From assembly GCA_029339505.1 (NCBI GenBank), contig JAQISU010000115.1, forward strand, positions 12,158,501-12,222,500: DNA of 64,000 nt, in the 5' to 3' direction. Positions 1-13,203 of this stretch are shown here, piece by piece. Below the pieces are notes generated by a model that was not told where the DNA came from, did no database searches, and worked only from the letters and a program-made list of their open reading frames with translations. This DNA is from Unio delphinus (lineage: Eukaryota > Mollusca > Bivalvia > Unionida > Unionidae). Positions within the stretch are counted from its first letter, which is position 1, and each line of letters starts with the position of its first letter. Position numbers and translations under genes: made by a program.

Positions 1-6
1 CTATAG

Positions 7-48
7 CTTGTTGCGGAAAGAGCAGAATTAGTCTCCCTTCCTGAAGAT
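7..48 (+). CDS. Host gene exon 1 of those visible
   Basis: A short 42-base open segment between an AG at 5-6 and the donor GTAAAT at 49. It ends in phase 0, matching the next exon, and reads as the start of an FN3 strand (ending LVSLPED). The acceptor sits at the very window edge, so this is tentative. Confidence 0.45.
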
Positions 49-195
49 GTAAATTTCAAGATTATATGGTTACCATTTGCTCTCATTGTTGCATTTAAGT
101 TATTCTTTGTATGGTTTATAATATACTTTTATTGATTACCTAGTTGAGGTTGAATAAATCTCTTTCGGTATATTTTACTCTTTTTATTATGGCAG

Positions 196-382
196 GTGTC
201 CTTTATTATCGATGTGTCTAAGAATGTCAGCTTCACAAAATGTTGGCAGTTGGCTATAAGAGGCTACACACATGCAGGACTATCATCTGTTTTGTCAAGT
301 GATATCAGGTCCTGCACTGATCGGGAGTCAATTAGAGAAAATGTTGTTTTGGATGTCACAGCGGATCAAGTAATTAGCAGAG
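196..382 (+). CDS. Host gene exon 2, FN3 module end and linker
   Basis: Starts after GGCAG and reads through an FN3 end (AIRGYTHAGLSS) into the VD-T linker. An ordinary donor at 370 would leave phase 0, which does not fit the next exon. The GC-type donor GAG|GCAAGG at 383 gives the required phase 1, so I chose that end; the downstream border is uncertain. Confidence 0.55.
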
Positions 383-1657
383 GCAAGGGTTTTGATTACA
401 TTCAACCACTGGAGATAGATAATGCTGCAGATCATGTGCTAATATCTTTTCTTACACGGCATGATCTATCAATACACGGCATGGTCCATTAATACTCAGA
501 ATAATTCATTAATACACGAAATAATCCATTAATACCTAGAATGATCCATTAATTCTTTAACTGAAACATATACAAGAGGATATTTTAAATGTCTTGCTAC
601 ATCACACATTTACCATCACGGGAACAGAACTAAACTAGGATTTCATAAGCAATTGTAAACAATTAAATTCTTCTTTTTTAAACAGTGTGACGTTATATTA
701 AATTTGTTCCGAAGATAGTCAATATGAATTTGAAATTATAATTTTCACAAACGATTATATTAATATAAATACAGTATTTGGACTAAAATCCTAGCAATTA
801 TTAAGACACTTGCTTGGTAACTTGACGTTGCATAAAAACTATGTTTCTTGCAGATGAGGATATGTAGCTAACTTGTACTTACCACTTATAATACGTAGAC
901 ATCAATGAGATACGGTATATGCTTCCAGGAAAAATGTATTCTCCTAATTTTAAAGCTTATCAATATAACTTGTTCCTTGAATTTGTGATGGCGATGCATC
1001 CCTATTTATCACTGCAGCGTACAGGGTTAAAATTCAGATAAAGAACGACACCTTACAATTTTTATGAGTTCCAAAGAGAAAGAAACAAACTGAGACACTT
1101 TCATATGTGGATGGGATAATTACATATAATTTACAATATATAGAAGTTCTGAACCCGTGGTGCTTTTGCAATATGTTTCATTTCAAACATTTTACTAGAA
1201 ATATATATATATGGCAAATAAACAGACTGAAAATATAAAATTAAGTCCCAGAGAAGTGTTATGTAGCACGCTTGTTATAACTAACATGAAATATCCAATC
1301 TCAGCACATGTGCTAGAATTCATTGTTTTGCTCGTAACGTTACAAATTCACAAATATGTATTTTTTAAATTTGTTGTTGCTGCAAAGTAAAAAACCGCAA
1401 CGATCGATGTTCCTTGTATAAAAGAAATAATCCTTTAATATATATATTTTCCTCAAAGCAAAATAATACGATAGAACAAAATAAAATTCACATAATGAGG
1501 CAGATGGCTTAAATCAGTTATATTTAATGTAGATATATGAATACAAGCACAATTACAATATCAAAATTACCAAGCTGATCTGTCGCTATTAAAGCAAGAC
1601 TAATCCAATACATATTATTTATTTAGGGACTTAAATGTAAGAATCAATTTTATCCAG
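383..1657. other. Host intron, no gene seen
   Basis: AT-rich. About 470-560 holds four degenerate copies of a roughly 20-base unit around CATTAATAC. I see nothing else recognisable. Confidence 0.6.
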
Positions 1658-1781
1658 GTGGCAGAATGGAAAGTTTACATGGCCGTGAAATATTCCTCGA
1701 GGAAAATGAAGCTTGGCATGGAAGAGATGTTGACTACACACCTTACCAGAATATACTTTCAGCAGTCTGGCCCAAATTGAG
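1658..1781 (+). CDS. Host gene exon 3, FN3 module start
   Basis: Acceptor TATCCAG, donor GAG|GTACAT. It reads GRDVDYTPYQNILSAVWPKL, the typical first strands of a module, and leaves phase 2 to match the exon at 3702. Confidence 0.65.
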
Positions 1782-2149
1782 GTACATTGAACTTCTGACT
1801 ATGCGCATTTGCATCATATATAAACGATTGCGAGATATGGAATGCTTTTTATTTGTCTATATGTCAATAATTGTCTATCCATCATTTGCAGTAAGTGGAT
1901 AAAAGAGCTCGGTTGGCTATAGTCGATGGCGTGATTAAGTCGAACTCAGAACCGAAAGGGTTACAGGTTGGTTGGGTCCACACCGTTGTGTGCTCTCCGG
2001 CTAATCCTGTCATTTTTATTGGTTCAAAATAATATATATGTTTTGCTGTGCTGTACAACAGCAATCCAAACCTAATGTAATCACTTATCGTAAGTCGCAT
2101 AACAAGCGAGGACAAATAGAAAAATAAGAGATCAAAAGAGAAGAGTCAG

Positions 2150-3490
2150 GATCAGAATGCTGACCTTTTCTTTACCTATATCGACCTGACCAATTTATTC
2201 GACACTGTTAGTTGATACGCCCTGTGCATGATCATGCTTAAGTACGTGTGTCGTGCAACAATCCCACGATTGCATGGAAGGTATGGTCCGGAACAATGGT
2301 GAGACATCATATCCTTCTCATGTCAAACTGAGTGAACCAGGCCCCTATATTGGTGCCAAACCTATTCAGTCTCAATTTCTAGGCGATGGTCAGTGATGTC
2401 TCCAGCGATGGTGACGTGGTCATCAGCATCAAATGATGAATTGGTACCAAATGTTCAACAGCAAGAGGCTCAAGCGAAAATTAAGGTCACAATCGACATC
2501 ATCAGATACTTTATTTTTGCTGATGATTACGCCCTCAACGGTGGCTCTGTGGCTATTGTGCAACGTCAACAAGTTTTCTGATGCTCGCACAATTTATTTG
2601 GCCTTATAATCAATACAAAGAAGACTGAAATACTGTATCAGCCGACTCCAGAAAAATTTATACTGATCCAAATATTACAGACAAACGGAGCGCAGTGAAC
2701 AGATTCACATATCTTGGCAGCATTCTGTCCCAGAACGTCGTAATTGAAGATGAAGCTAGTTCTAGTATTGCAATGGCAAGCGCCTCCTTCAGTAGACTAC
2801 ACGCCAGTGTCTTAAAGAAAGAGGCATTAGACTACAGACAAAGCTAAATCTGCGCAGAGTGATAGTACTCCCTACGCTATTATACGTCTGTGAAACCTGG
2901 CCCGTGTATCAGCTCCTTGCAAAGAAGTCGAACCACTTGCACACAACTTGCCTCAGAAGACTTTTCAACATCAGGTGGCCAGACAGGAACCCGGATGATG
3001 AGGCCCTTGCCTTAGCAAACCTGCCTAGTATCCACGCCGTCTTGATACAATCACATTTGCGATAGGCAGGCCATGTAGCTTGTCTGCTAGACCGTTAGCT
3101 TCCAAATACACTCTTTTATGGGGAGCTTGAACAAGGAAAACGCAAGAAAGGAGGCCGTAGATATAAGCGATATAAGGACACCCTGAAGACATCATTGAAG
3201 AATACTGGCATTAATTCTGACACGTTGGATCAGACTGCAAAAACAGTCTCGTGTGGCGCTCCTCCGTCAGTAAAGGTGCTGCAGTTTGCGAGGCCAACAG
3301 GATAGCCGATGCAGAACACCGGAGGCAGGCTCCCGAACAAGTAACCCCAAGATCGGCGTTGTTAACATAATATGTCCACAACGCCACAAAACAGACATCG
3401 GTCTCATTAGCCACATACGCACCCACAGACCATTCGTTCCTGCTACAACACTGGCTGACTAAAGTGGTCCTCATCGGGTTGACGGACGAG
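2150..3490 (+). mobile_element. Decayed LINE (non-LTR retrotransposon) reverse transcriptase
   Basis: Broken + strand frames carry successive reverse-transcriptase pieces: FADDYAL (the catalytic F/Y-A-D-D) near 2513-2533, then FGLIINTKKTEILYQP, then RVIVLPTLLYVCETWPVY and CLRRLFNIRWPDRNPDDEAL near 2850-3010, followed by AGHVACLLDR and GELEQGKRKKGGR. This is the order seen in the C-terminal half of LINE ORF2 proteins of the endonuclease-reverse-transcriptase type. Several stops and frame changes show that it is dead. It lies in the intron 1782-3701. Confidence 0.75.
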
Positions 3491-3701
3491 CTAAACAAAC
3501 ACAAATATTAACGCATATTTTATAATAATGTGGTGATAATAATTTGCACCTACAATGTAAAACACCTAATGTTGTGCTTATTGTTTATATAATGTATTTA
3601 TTTTAGTTTGATAATAAGTACTAAGCTGGTATAAAGGATACAAAATTAAACAATTACAATTAATATATAATTGTATTTGATGTCTAATATTTGTTTCCAA
3701 G

Positions 3702-3832
3702 ATATCCGATGTACTCTTGGGCTGTTCTGGAGGAAAAAATAACTGATCCCACCACCTTTTACAAGTCAGATATTTTACTGAAATTAAAGGAGCCCTGTTC
3801 TCATCCCGATGCACTGCAGTGTGGTACTACAG
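3702..3832 (+). CDS. Host gene exon 4, FN3 module middle
   Basis: Acceptor TTTCCAAG, donor ACAG|GTAAAA. It carries the YSWAVLEE segment, the equivalent of Y-x-W-A-V-G in other modules. Phases 2 in and 1 out agree with both neighbours. Confidence 0.7.
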
Positions 3833-4363
3833 GTAAAATATATTTTTCCCCACATGTAAACCTGATTCAAGGAATAAGTTCCATGTTTGTTACTTTGCAT
3901 ACTTCTGGCACATTGTGAACGTGATTTTGTTTTATCACCTTGTTTTGGTTTTGTTCTATTAAAGCTCCAACAGCAATTGTTATATAATATTATTGTGAGA
4001 TCTGACTATATATAATGCATATTGATGTCCTAGATTTTAAGAAAATTAAATGTCAAGATAGCAACGATAACGCTTGTTTACATAACAAACTTTGTATTGA
4101 TTATATCATTCATATAGGATAATAGAAAATGAACACCAAATAAAATCATATGAACTGATCATAACCCAGACATATCAAGTGTCCACAACAGCAATTATTT
4201 TTGCACAACTATCTTTGATTTTGTTTTCCTTAAGCAATACCAATGACAATATAGAGGTTTTTGTAATATTATTATTATGGTTTTGCATTGTCTTGTGTAC
4301 TCATTGCTGTTTGTCATAATGTACTATTCGTTGCGTATATTAATATTAATTTCATGATTTTAG

Positions 4364-4581
4364 AAAACGAATACATAAATGTGAAGTTCAATGACACACT
4401 GTTGGAACATGGGAAGCGCTATGCTATATGCATACATGCTAACAGAACTGTAATCAAACATGAAAAATGGGAAGAGGACATTCCTGAAACGAGTGCATGC
4501 AGTGACGGGGTAACAGTGGATCTAACTCCACCACTGCCTGGTAGAGTCTGGTTTGGCGTTCATATTGGCACGCGATATCAG
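4364..4581 (+). CDS. Host gene exon 5, FN3 end plus VD-TPP linker
   Basis: Acceptor ATTTTAG, donor CAG|GTATAT. It contains LLEHGKRYAICIHANR followed by SDGVTVDLTPPLPGRVW, the clearest example of the inter-module linker. Confidence 0.8.
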
Positions 4582-4885
4582 GTATATTTCTAACACTTCA
4601 AAACATCACAATGTAAAACAAAAAACATCACACATGATACAAAATAACGTTTCCACTTAATTTGCAGTTATAATGAAAACATTCTTTCATTTCTAAAATG
4701 TAAATGGAAACATCAATGTATGTATAGTAAAGTTAACCCTTTTGTCTAAAATATATATTACATACATAATGTATCAAACAATAAAATATGGTTCATATTT
4801 CTTTTGGATTTGCACACCTTTTGATCAAAAAAAGTCTTGTTGAATCCGTTTCCGTTTTATTCCTTTTTGACATTTTTATTTCTAG

Positions 4886-4991
4886 GGATCTAAGTCTGAC
4901 ATAACAGTTAACTGGGAATCATTCGAAGATGTTGAGGAGCTGGGACATAGTGTCCACGCTTCAGGGATTAAAGAGTATTATCTTGCACTAG
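4886..4991 (+). CDS. Host gene exon 6
   Basis: Acceptor TTTCTAG, donor CTAG|GTAAAT. It reads SDITVNWESFEDVEE and ends in YYLALG, a module core. Phase 1 out. Confidence 0.8.
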
Positions 4992-6047
4992 GTAAATAAA
5001 ATTATCTAAAAAACACAACAACATTTTGATCTTAGGTGTTTTCTCAATTGTAAAATGGCTATTTAATATTTAATTTAATTAATAATCTTATTCATTTAAT
5101 AAACAGTAAGTATTTGACATCATGTGAATGTAATAATATGTGACTTGACGATAAAAAATATATTTTACAAAAACATTTGGAATTTTTAACGTGAATATGT
5201 TATTACCCAAAAGTATTAATAATTATTTATTCATTGATCATTGATGAACCTATGGTAAATAAAATGTAATAAATTTCCGTAAATGATGACACACTGAAAA
5301 AAATAGTTCGAAAACTTAAAATTCAGTTTGACTATGATCTACAAATTGTTTTATACTGGTTTTGTAAAACACGTTCATTTTTCCGTTTGAGGAACATATT
5401 CATCAATCAATCCAAACCTTTGAACAATTGTGCTCAACTTAGAACAGATCAAAGCTATGTCATATGGATGCATTTAGTAAGTACGTAAGGCGGTATGTAA
5501 TGATGCGGGTGTAAAATAAAACACGATGATATTTTATGCAGATTTGTGAACGTGATTTGATTTGTTATCTAGTTGTGGTATATGTGTTACGAGGTAAACA
5601 CGAATTTTCAGTCAAGAACACGATTTGACTTCTTTAATTGTGCAGTAGATATGTTACAAGGCAGAGCAATGAAAAATAAGAACCAAATCAGCAATTGAAA
5701 TGTTACAATACAAATTGACAAAGATGTTGAAACAATACTGTAAAATAGTTTTGGGTGGACAACCACGTACCTTTGAAATACAATACACAAACAAGTTATG
5801 TTAACAATACACAGTGTATCTCTGTTAGTTCCACAACATTTCCTATCATAAGTTAACCAGTCAATTAGGCATAAATTACAGGAAACATGGCTGTAAGATA
5901 TGAACATCTTTAGATAAGGACGATGTACATTATGGGGCCAGATTTTATTATTTACCACGTTCATTTCGTTATTTATTTACTACAGACTTTTTAACAGTCA
6001 TTTTGTATCACCTCTTTAGACATTTTTGAAACCTTTAATCGGTTTAG
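4992..6047. other. Host intron, no gene seen
   Basis: About 1.06 kb of AT-rich sequence between exons 6 and 7. I find no repeat structure or coding signature beyond chance open frames. Confidence 0.5.
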
Positions 6048-6164
6048 GAACATCTCCAGGAGCCATTGATGTCATGCCTTTTAAGAATGTGGGGATTAAG
6101 AACCATATGACAATTCATGGCTTGAATCTTCAAAATGGACACACATACTTTGCGGCAGTTAAAG
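6048..6164 (+). CDS. Host gene exon 7
   Basis: Acceptor GGTTTAG, donor AAAG|GTCAGT. It reads GTSPGAIDVMPF through LNLQNGHTYFAAVK. In phase 1 and out phase 1. Confidence 0.8.
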
Positions 6165-6422
6165 GTCAGTAGCGTTACTAGAAGTCTTTATTCAAGACTG
6201 TATGCATACATACAGCAGTAATCCACATACATCAGGAAAAATTATTTTACACGTGCAATAATTCTTAATATTGTGCATGTTTCTTCTGATCTCAATTAAA
6301 ACTGTCATTCTGTCTCATACTGAGCCTCATGAATAAATATTCCAAAAGAAGCTGAATAATAAAACGTTCTAAGTTGCAAGAAAAAAGTGACACTCTTTGT
6401 TACATACTTAGAACACCCACCC

Positions 6423-6424
<2 letters not shown>

Positions 6425-6488
<64 letters not shown>
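6425..6488. repeat. (TA)n microsatellite
   Basis: About 64 bases of alternating TA in the intron between exons 7 and 8. The open frames across it encode only YIYIYI and are not genes. Confidence 0.95.
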
Positions 6489-6494
<6 letters not shown>

Positions 6495-6690
6495 TCAGAT
6501 AACAATTGTCGATACAGACCCATAATATCTCTATATTCTTATTAGCATTTCCTTGATCCATATATTATAGTTCGAAATACTGCCTAAGACAAGCATTCAT
6601 CTAGAAATATGTGAAGAGTACGTAATCCAGTGAATATGAATATTTTAATAATATAAATCTAACGCATATTATCAAACAACATTTTGTCAG

Positions 6691-6829
6691 TAGCTTTAGA
6701 CTTTGCTAACCGAACCAGTGTGTCCACGTCCGCTGGGATTACTGTTGACAACACAGCTCCTGTAACGACAGTTAACGTGATTTCAATAGATGACCGGCAT
6801 CTAAATTCTGTCAATAAAGTTTCGGCATG
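6691..6829 (+). CDS. Host gene exon 8
   Basis: Acceptor TTTTGTCAG, donor GCATG|GTAAGA. It reads ALDFANRTSVSTSAGITVDN, the VD linker, then the start of the next module. Phase 2 out matches the exon at 7474. Confidence 0.75.
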
Positions 6830-7384
6830 GTAAGAAATTGTCATATTTTTTTTCTGCAGATAATATAGACTGTTGAATATGTTCTGCTAAATTGCTTGAA
6901 ATAAAATATTAAGCGCTCTGAAATTAGAAAGTAATGCTACATATGTTTAAGTAAAGCTAGTTTGAAACAACGTCCATTGATAACTTCCAATGGCCACAAG
7001 TTTGGACTAAATACTGTACGTTTGGTACAATATTGATCTGTATAATGTTTTTTTTCTACCCAGGTGCAGGAGTTTGTTTTCAGAAATAATAATTTTGCAG
7101 ATACACAGTTGATGTCAGTCCTTTTAAATAGCGTTTTCCTAGAATGAAATATGGCTTTTTTTGAAATTGTCATGTGTCTAGCAGCCGCTAAATTCTTACA
7201 CATTATATTTTTGGAAACATTCTGAGCAAATATTTAGCATCTCTTATAAATTGGTATTCGTCCATTAGTTAAACATTCATTGTGAACCATTTAACTAAAT
7301 TAAACTATGTAACTCTGTTCTTTCTCTCTCTCACTTCCTCTCTCTCTCTCTTTGTCTCATTCTCTCTCTCTCTCTCTTTATCTC

Positions 7385-7388
<4 letters not shown>

Positions 7389-7456
<68 letters not shown>
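7389..7456. repeat. (TA)n microsatellite next to a splice acceptor
   Basis: An uninterrupted TA tract, preceded by (TC)n at 7322-7378 and ending about 18 bases before the acceptor of exon 9. It occupies the place of the usual polypyrimidine tract. Confidence 0.95.
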
Positions 7457-7459
<3 letters not shown>

Positions 7460-7473
7460 ATAACTTGCTTCAG

Positions 7474-7654
7474 TTGGAGAGGTGTATTTGAAGACAAAGA
7501 AAGTGGAATTGAAATGTATGAATGGGCAGTAGGATCACAACCAGGCTACTGTGACATTATGCCCTACACAATGGTATATGAAGACTGTTCAGAGACCAGC
7601 TCCAGCTCAATGATCAATCTCCAGGAAGGACACGCCTATTTTGTGTCTGTTAAG
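7474..7654 (+). CDS. Host gene exon 9
   Basis: Acceptor TTGCTTCAG, lying about 15 bases after a 67-base (TA)n tract. Joining in phase 2 gives the expected W-x-G-x-F-E-D-K-E-S-G-I motif, then YEWAVGSQPG. Donor AAG|GTATTA. Confidence 0.8.
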
Positions 7655-9510
7655 GTATTATAATAAAGGTTACCCAATGATTTGCAATGCTTTATATTTT
7701 CAGATACTGATATTACATTAATAATAGCTTTAACATACACAATATTGTTTTTTGTCAATCACTGTATGGGGTCATCTGAATCACCACTTTACTACAAAGA
7801 CCCTCAAAGATAAGTGAAAATTCAACAAGCACCATCGTCATGCTAGACTTTCAACACGAAATATAACCTACTTCACGTCTAGACTTATGACCACATGGCC
7901 TTGAGAAGTGCAGGTGTACAATGCAAGCATGGTTCATGCACTTCTCTTGTCCTAGTTATACTGGTGAACAAAAATATGAACGAAGTCCTTACCCAACTAT
8001 ACAAGTCTACGAAAGGTATGCAGATTGTCAGGGCCACTGCCAAGGTTACATCGTGTCTTGAAAAGTCGGTAACAGTTTAGTGAGCATTCAAAGGCAAGAG
8101 TGTCGCTTAGATGCGCTCTTATTGTGGCTAATTTCATCTGAGTGATTAAAGTGAAAGCAGTTACACATTTTGTAAGTCGATCATGTTCTAGCAGTCAAAG
8201 ACATTCGATGCTGTTTGGGTGTGCTACTACTTTGCTATAAAATGCCTCATTAGACGCAGGGTGTTTTATCCAAAGTGATCCAAGCTGTTCAGGTACTTGA
8301 AGGGGTGCTAAATTCCTAAAGATGCTATGAGGCTAATTTGGTTCATGCATGGCCATGACATAAAAGTCACTATTACTACCGCTGCTAGTGAGGACGAGGT
8401 TGTGCTTCTGTGTGTTATTGTGGATGCAGTTGGTGACTCCATCTATCTGAGAGATGACAGCATGATTAATATTTGTCACAACCACAGTAGAACTGTTTGT
8501 TGCTGCCGATGTTGTTGGCCGCCCCTCTGTATTTCCCACTGATGTCGTCATGGTTGCTTCGTTTTGTGACGAAACATTTGCTGGAGTAAAATCCTCTTTT
8601 TGATATAGACACAATGACATTACGAGAGATTACAAATCAAATGGCAAGTGCATCTTATTGAGGAAGTATAACCTGAGCCGCAGAGATGAGTGGGTCGACT
8701 CTGGCGGCTTCAAGTGGTATAGGCTTGGCAAAACCCAATGTTGGCATACGAAGACCTACGGTAAATGTATATCATCGTGCTACAAGGCTTGCATGGCTTT
8801 GGTCTTATTTGTTTCCTTTTCTCTGGTAGAATCTCAAAATTATGTCATGTACGCTATTCTAGTAAGGCATGCAGTTTCTTGATAAACATGTATTACCTCC
8901 CTCAATCATTTGACTTTCTCATTTGAAATTCGTTCACATTCAGAATTATTTTAGACATTTTCATGAATATAATTGACTCCAAGAAGTAATGCTCATATAT
9001 AGTGTTTTCCTACATTATGATATAAGTCACAGACTTATTTATAGACAGAAACAATAGACGCAATGTAAGGAAACCATTTTAAGCTTTTACTTATTCGTCA
9101 GAATAGGATTAGAAGATTATAGTAACGGCCTCAATACCGGCAATATCATGCAGTAGCAATGATGGTATTTGATGCAAGCTATATTTTCCTTTAAATGGCT
9201 GAGAAATTAATTATCAGATAAAATTTTCTAACGCACGTTTACATTCTTTGGAAGTATTTTAACCGTTCTAATGTGAGTTTATTTTTCTTGACAACTGTTG
9301 TATGCACTGATTGTATGAACTATATAATGTTCCAATTATGCGAAGTAACACAGGTGTAACTGAATGAAGGTTCAATTACTAAACTCTCCTTGGCTTCTAG
9401 CATGCCTCCTTAATGTTTGATTCCTAATATTTGGAATTTTAAGCGGCGATCTATTAGACGTTATGGTTTGTTCGATGAAAACATTCTAGAGGTTATGAGT
9501 CTACTTTCAG
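7655..9510. other. Host intron, unclassified
   Basis: 1.86 kb. The part 7780-8880 has a higher GC content and more complex sequence than neighbouring introns and may be an old transposon fragment, but I find no motif that identifies it. Confidence 0.45.
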
Positions 9511-9784
9511 GGATATAATGGCCTCGGTCTTTCCACTACTGCTATATCTTGGGCGTTCACAGTAGATGCTTCCCCTCCAATCCCTGGAAATGTATACGAT
9601 GGTAAATTTGTACCTGGGAAAACACTTAAGGACATGGATTTCACCACCGATAAGTCTGGTTTATCCGTCCATTGGGCGGGATTCAATGATCCGCATACAC
9701 CAATACAGGAGTACTACATAAGCATTGGCACATGTAAGGCATGCGAGGACATCTTGAATTACCAGCCCGTGGGAATAGTCTACG
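9511..9784 (+). CDS. Host gene exon 10
   Basis: Acceptor TACTTTCAG, donor TACG|GTAAAT. It contains FTVDASPPIPGNVYDG, then LSVHWAGFNDPHTPIQEYYI: a linker and most of a module in one exon. Confidence 0.85.
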
Positions 9785-10129
9785 GTAAATGACCATGATC
9801 TTCCTTACGCCGGTATCAATATATTTTATTATGTAATATACTTGTCAAAGCTGTTGTTGTATGTGCGTAAGACAAACATAGGTTAACATTGCTTTTGACA
9901 GACGGTTACAAGGAACAAACGTAACTATACTATTTGATAATGGGCAGTCTATCCTTATTCATACAATCAACTGAAATATTTTAACTAGCTAGGAAGACAT
10001 GAGAAAATCCAAAATCTACTTTCTTACACAATGACTTAATCCATTGAGTTGAATATGAAAATGTAAATTAGGTGTCTTCAACTTCCATGTACTTGTCTTT
10101 CCTACTAATGAAACCGAATTTGTTTTTAG

Positions 10130-10316
10130 AATTGTACGTACAGTATCTACGACTCATAGAAGGGATACCATTGTATACTACTGTGACGGCATGTAATACC
10201 GCTGGTCTTTGTACATCGGTTACTTCGGATGGAATTCAAATTGACACCAGTCCACCAGCACGAGGCAAAGTTCAGGATGGCACTGATTCAGAGGATATTC
10301 AGTACCAGGCTTCAAA
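10130..10316 (+). CDS. Host gene exon 11
   Basis: Acceptor TGTTTTTAG, donor CAAA|GTATGT. It reads YTTVTACNTAGLCTS and SDGIQIDTSPPARGKVQDG. Phase 2 out. Confidence 0.85.
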
Positions 10317-10727
10317 GTATGTGAAAAGTTCTCTATTGTTTATCTTAGCTTGTTTCATAAAACACAGTAAAAAAGTATTTTAATTAACTATTTGCGTTTT
10401 AGAAAAATAATAACATCTGCATTTCAAAAAGATCACAAAGCCCATATATAAAACATCTTTCTTCATTTTATTTTACCTGTCAGTTACACCTTTTATATTT
10501 GCAATAAGCTTGCAATAATTTTATGCTGAAAGACAGCAAACATATAGCTTTACTAAAGTTTGAGGATATTTTAAATATGTCGAAATCCCGTTTTAAAACC
10601 TCCTTTAATTTAGTATTTTGATGTAATTAACACTGGTATTTATGTGCGTAATTTCTTTGTTTTCTTTATGTGCGTAATTTCTTTGTTATATACATGTGAA
10701 TGATCTATCTTTATTTTCTTTTTCTAG

Positions 10728-10951
10728 CAATTCGATTGGAGCTAAATGGTTTGGATTTTGCGATCCCCAGTCTGGTATTTCCTACTTCACCTGGAGGGCT
10801 GGAACCTCCCCGGGGAGTAACAACATTCTAAATGAAACCATGTTACATCAAAATGAGCTGGCTGTTGTTCCAGACCTTTTCGAGAATACTGGTCAGATAC
10901 TTCCCCTAGGGCAAAGAATCTACATCACTGTCAGGGCCTGTAACAGAGCAG
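10728..10951 (+). CDS. Host gene exon 12
   Basis: Acceptor CTTTTTCTAG, donor GCAG|GTAAGT. It reads GAKWFGFCDPQSGISYFTWR through YITVRACNRAG, a full module core. Confidence 0.85.
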
Positions 10952-12225
10952 GTAAGTTATTTGCATGAAATAAGAGACCGTTTCGTTAACACCACCTGTC
11001 CGTTTCAGAGTTTGATGATTTCTGTATTGATCACAATTTTTGGTTCAGTAAATTAATGTAACTTAACAACTGTGTGTAACCCTTGTAACAATTGTAAAAA
11101 TCAAGATGGGATACCCTCAGTACTGCTGTTTCTATGCAATGATGTTATTATCTTTCAATCGAAATTGCACTATGGTGTTCATAAATCAGGAATACACATG
11201 ACTTCCTCTTTCACAGTTAACGTTAGGAAGATAAGCCTTAGTACCTCCCGAATCCAGTCCTCCGAAAGGCAACAAATCCGCTTTTTCTGTCTAACATATG
11301 TACAAAGGGCAACAAGTATTGCAAAGTACGTCCTCTTGCCATGTAAATGAGATGCTGATTTAAGTTTTCTCTTGTGAACTGACAAGACAACGATGACATC
11401 GCCTCCATTTAATTAGGTGGATATTTGTGATATTTTCTTTCAATCCATTGACGATTTGGTATTTTCGGATTTTCCTTCCGGCGGTATACAGTATGTATTG
11501 AAATTTTACCATAAGTAAATTTTTTCCATCTATGTGGATTTAGTTTCTGCATGAAACTTGACTCCACAGCAATGACGTCTGGAACTGCTAGAAACATTCG
11601 CCAAGGTGACTACCAAACCCAGCTGGTATTAGTGCAACCTCATCCTAACATTTTACGTGGTAAAGATCTCATTATTTCTTCTGTCCAGATGTAAGCCATG
11701 TTGCATCCCATTGTGCTTCTTGCTATCAGGAGATTGGATTAACCTTGATATGTGAAAATATTCTCCCCTCAGAGGTTACCTTGGGTATTGGTTGGATGTT
11801 CAAATACCCCTACGCTGTTTACCTATACTCCAAACGTAATTGTGAAAGTATTCAAAGGAGAAATCAAAGATTTAAGTAAATTGGGTTTCTTCTAGAAAAC
11901 ATACCTGTTCACATTAGTTTGATATCCTTCCATCTTCTCCGCATTGCTAGAATCGCTTTCACGATGTTACGTTCAGCTTAAAACTGTCACCACATGTAGG
12001 CAGTAACGGTATTGCACATTCTTTATATAGTATAGACAGAAACAACGAATTCTCGTCTTTGTGAGGGGATTTCGGGAGGTAGTACAGCATATATTCCTCA
12101 CTTTAATGTGATTGAGTAAGTACGCTCGGAAAAACATAATTCACTAAAATCTATTTTGATTCTTGAACATATTGTTTTTGAAATATTACAGATAAATTTG
12201 TGCTAATATTACACATTTCATACAG
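10952..12225. other. Host intron, no gene seen
   Basis: 1.27 kb of AT-rich sequence with chance open frames on both strands. No recognisable element. Confidence 0.5.
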
Positions 12226-12455
12226 GTAGATGCACTGAATCCACATCCAATGGATTTATGGTTGATATTTCTCCACCAAAAATTGTGAGTTCTCCGCAGC
12301 TTGTGGATCTGGGAATAATATATCCAAATACGACGGTCAGTAGAACCATGCTTCGTGTAAAATGGGACACACACGACAATGAGTCCTACATTGAAAGACA
12401 ATATTTGTCCATCAAGTCACATCTCGGAGGAGATTTCAACATGTCATCTATTCCG
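12226..12455 (+). CDS. Host gene exon 13
   Basis: Acceptor CATACAG, donor CCG|GTAAAC. It reads GRCTESTSNGFMVDISPPKI, then LRVKWDTHDNES. Phase 1 in and 0 out. Confidence 0.8.
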
Positions 12456-13049
12456 GTAAACATTTAGGGAAAAAATCTGATTGATATTGAAACATTTGCA
12501 TATGATAGTAGCACAAATTCGTGTTTATTTCAGTATATATAATCATGATAAATAAACCAAAAGTTCTGGAATGGTGTATTATCAATTGCTTTCTACATCT
12601 TTGCATAGTCTTATCAGCTTTAACTGCTCCCTTAAATATTGGACTTTATTGATTTCATGACTAATATGGGATGTCATTAATTTGACTAATATTTGACATT
12701 AAGATCAATCAAAATTAATGTGTGTACCAATTTGTTTCGAAATTCGAGGACGATTTCGAGGATCACGTTTACGTGACTATTTAATTATAATTAATTTGCA
12801 CAGGAAATTTAGTTACAGAACGATAGATCTATATGATGTACAACGATGTCACAAAGTTCAGGTTTAAAATTATTGCTTCTAAATGAGATCTTTTTTTTTA
12901 ATGTGCGCATTATTGCTCCTGTTATTAATTCAATTGGATTTTGTAAATAATTGTCATTTTGACGTTTTATAGTTTGGGCCATTATTGATATTATCATCAA
13001 TCTTTATTAGGTACATTTTGTTGTCAAACCTTCCTTATCATCTTCACAG

Positions 13050-13203
13050 ATTGGAGGGATAGTTAGAGACTACACATTTGTTGGCCTTGACCTCCATGAT
13101 GGAAGCCAGTATTGTGTCACTGTGGTTGTGTGTAATGGTGCCAAGCTGTGTACATCTGCCATGACTCCACGCTTCGTGGTAGACAGTTCGCCGCCGACAC
13201 CAG
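13050..13203 (+). CDS. Host gene exon 14
   Basis: Acceptor TCTTCACAG, donor CCAG|GTCAGA. It reads LDLHDGSQYCVTVVVCNGAK and ends with FVVDSSPPTPG. Confidence 0.85.

Noticed and set aside
6305..6523. Open frame encoding YIYIYI runs, also at 7282-7491 and 41709-42081
   Set aside because: Produced by (TA)n microsatellites; no coding pattern outside the repeat.
8333..8620. 95-residue minus-strand frame in a host intron
   Set aside because: Ser/Thr/Asn-rich with no motif or homologue in the window; likely chance or old repeat.
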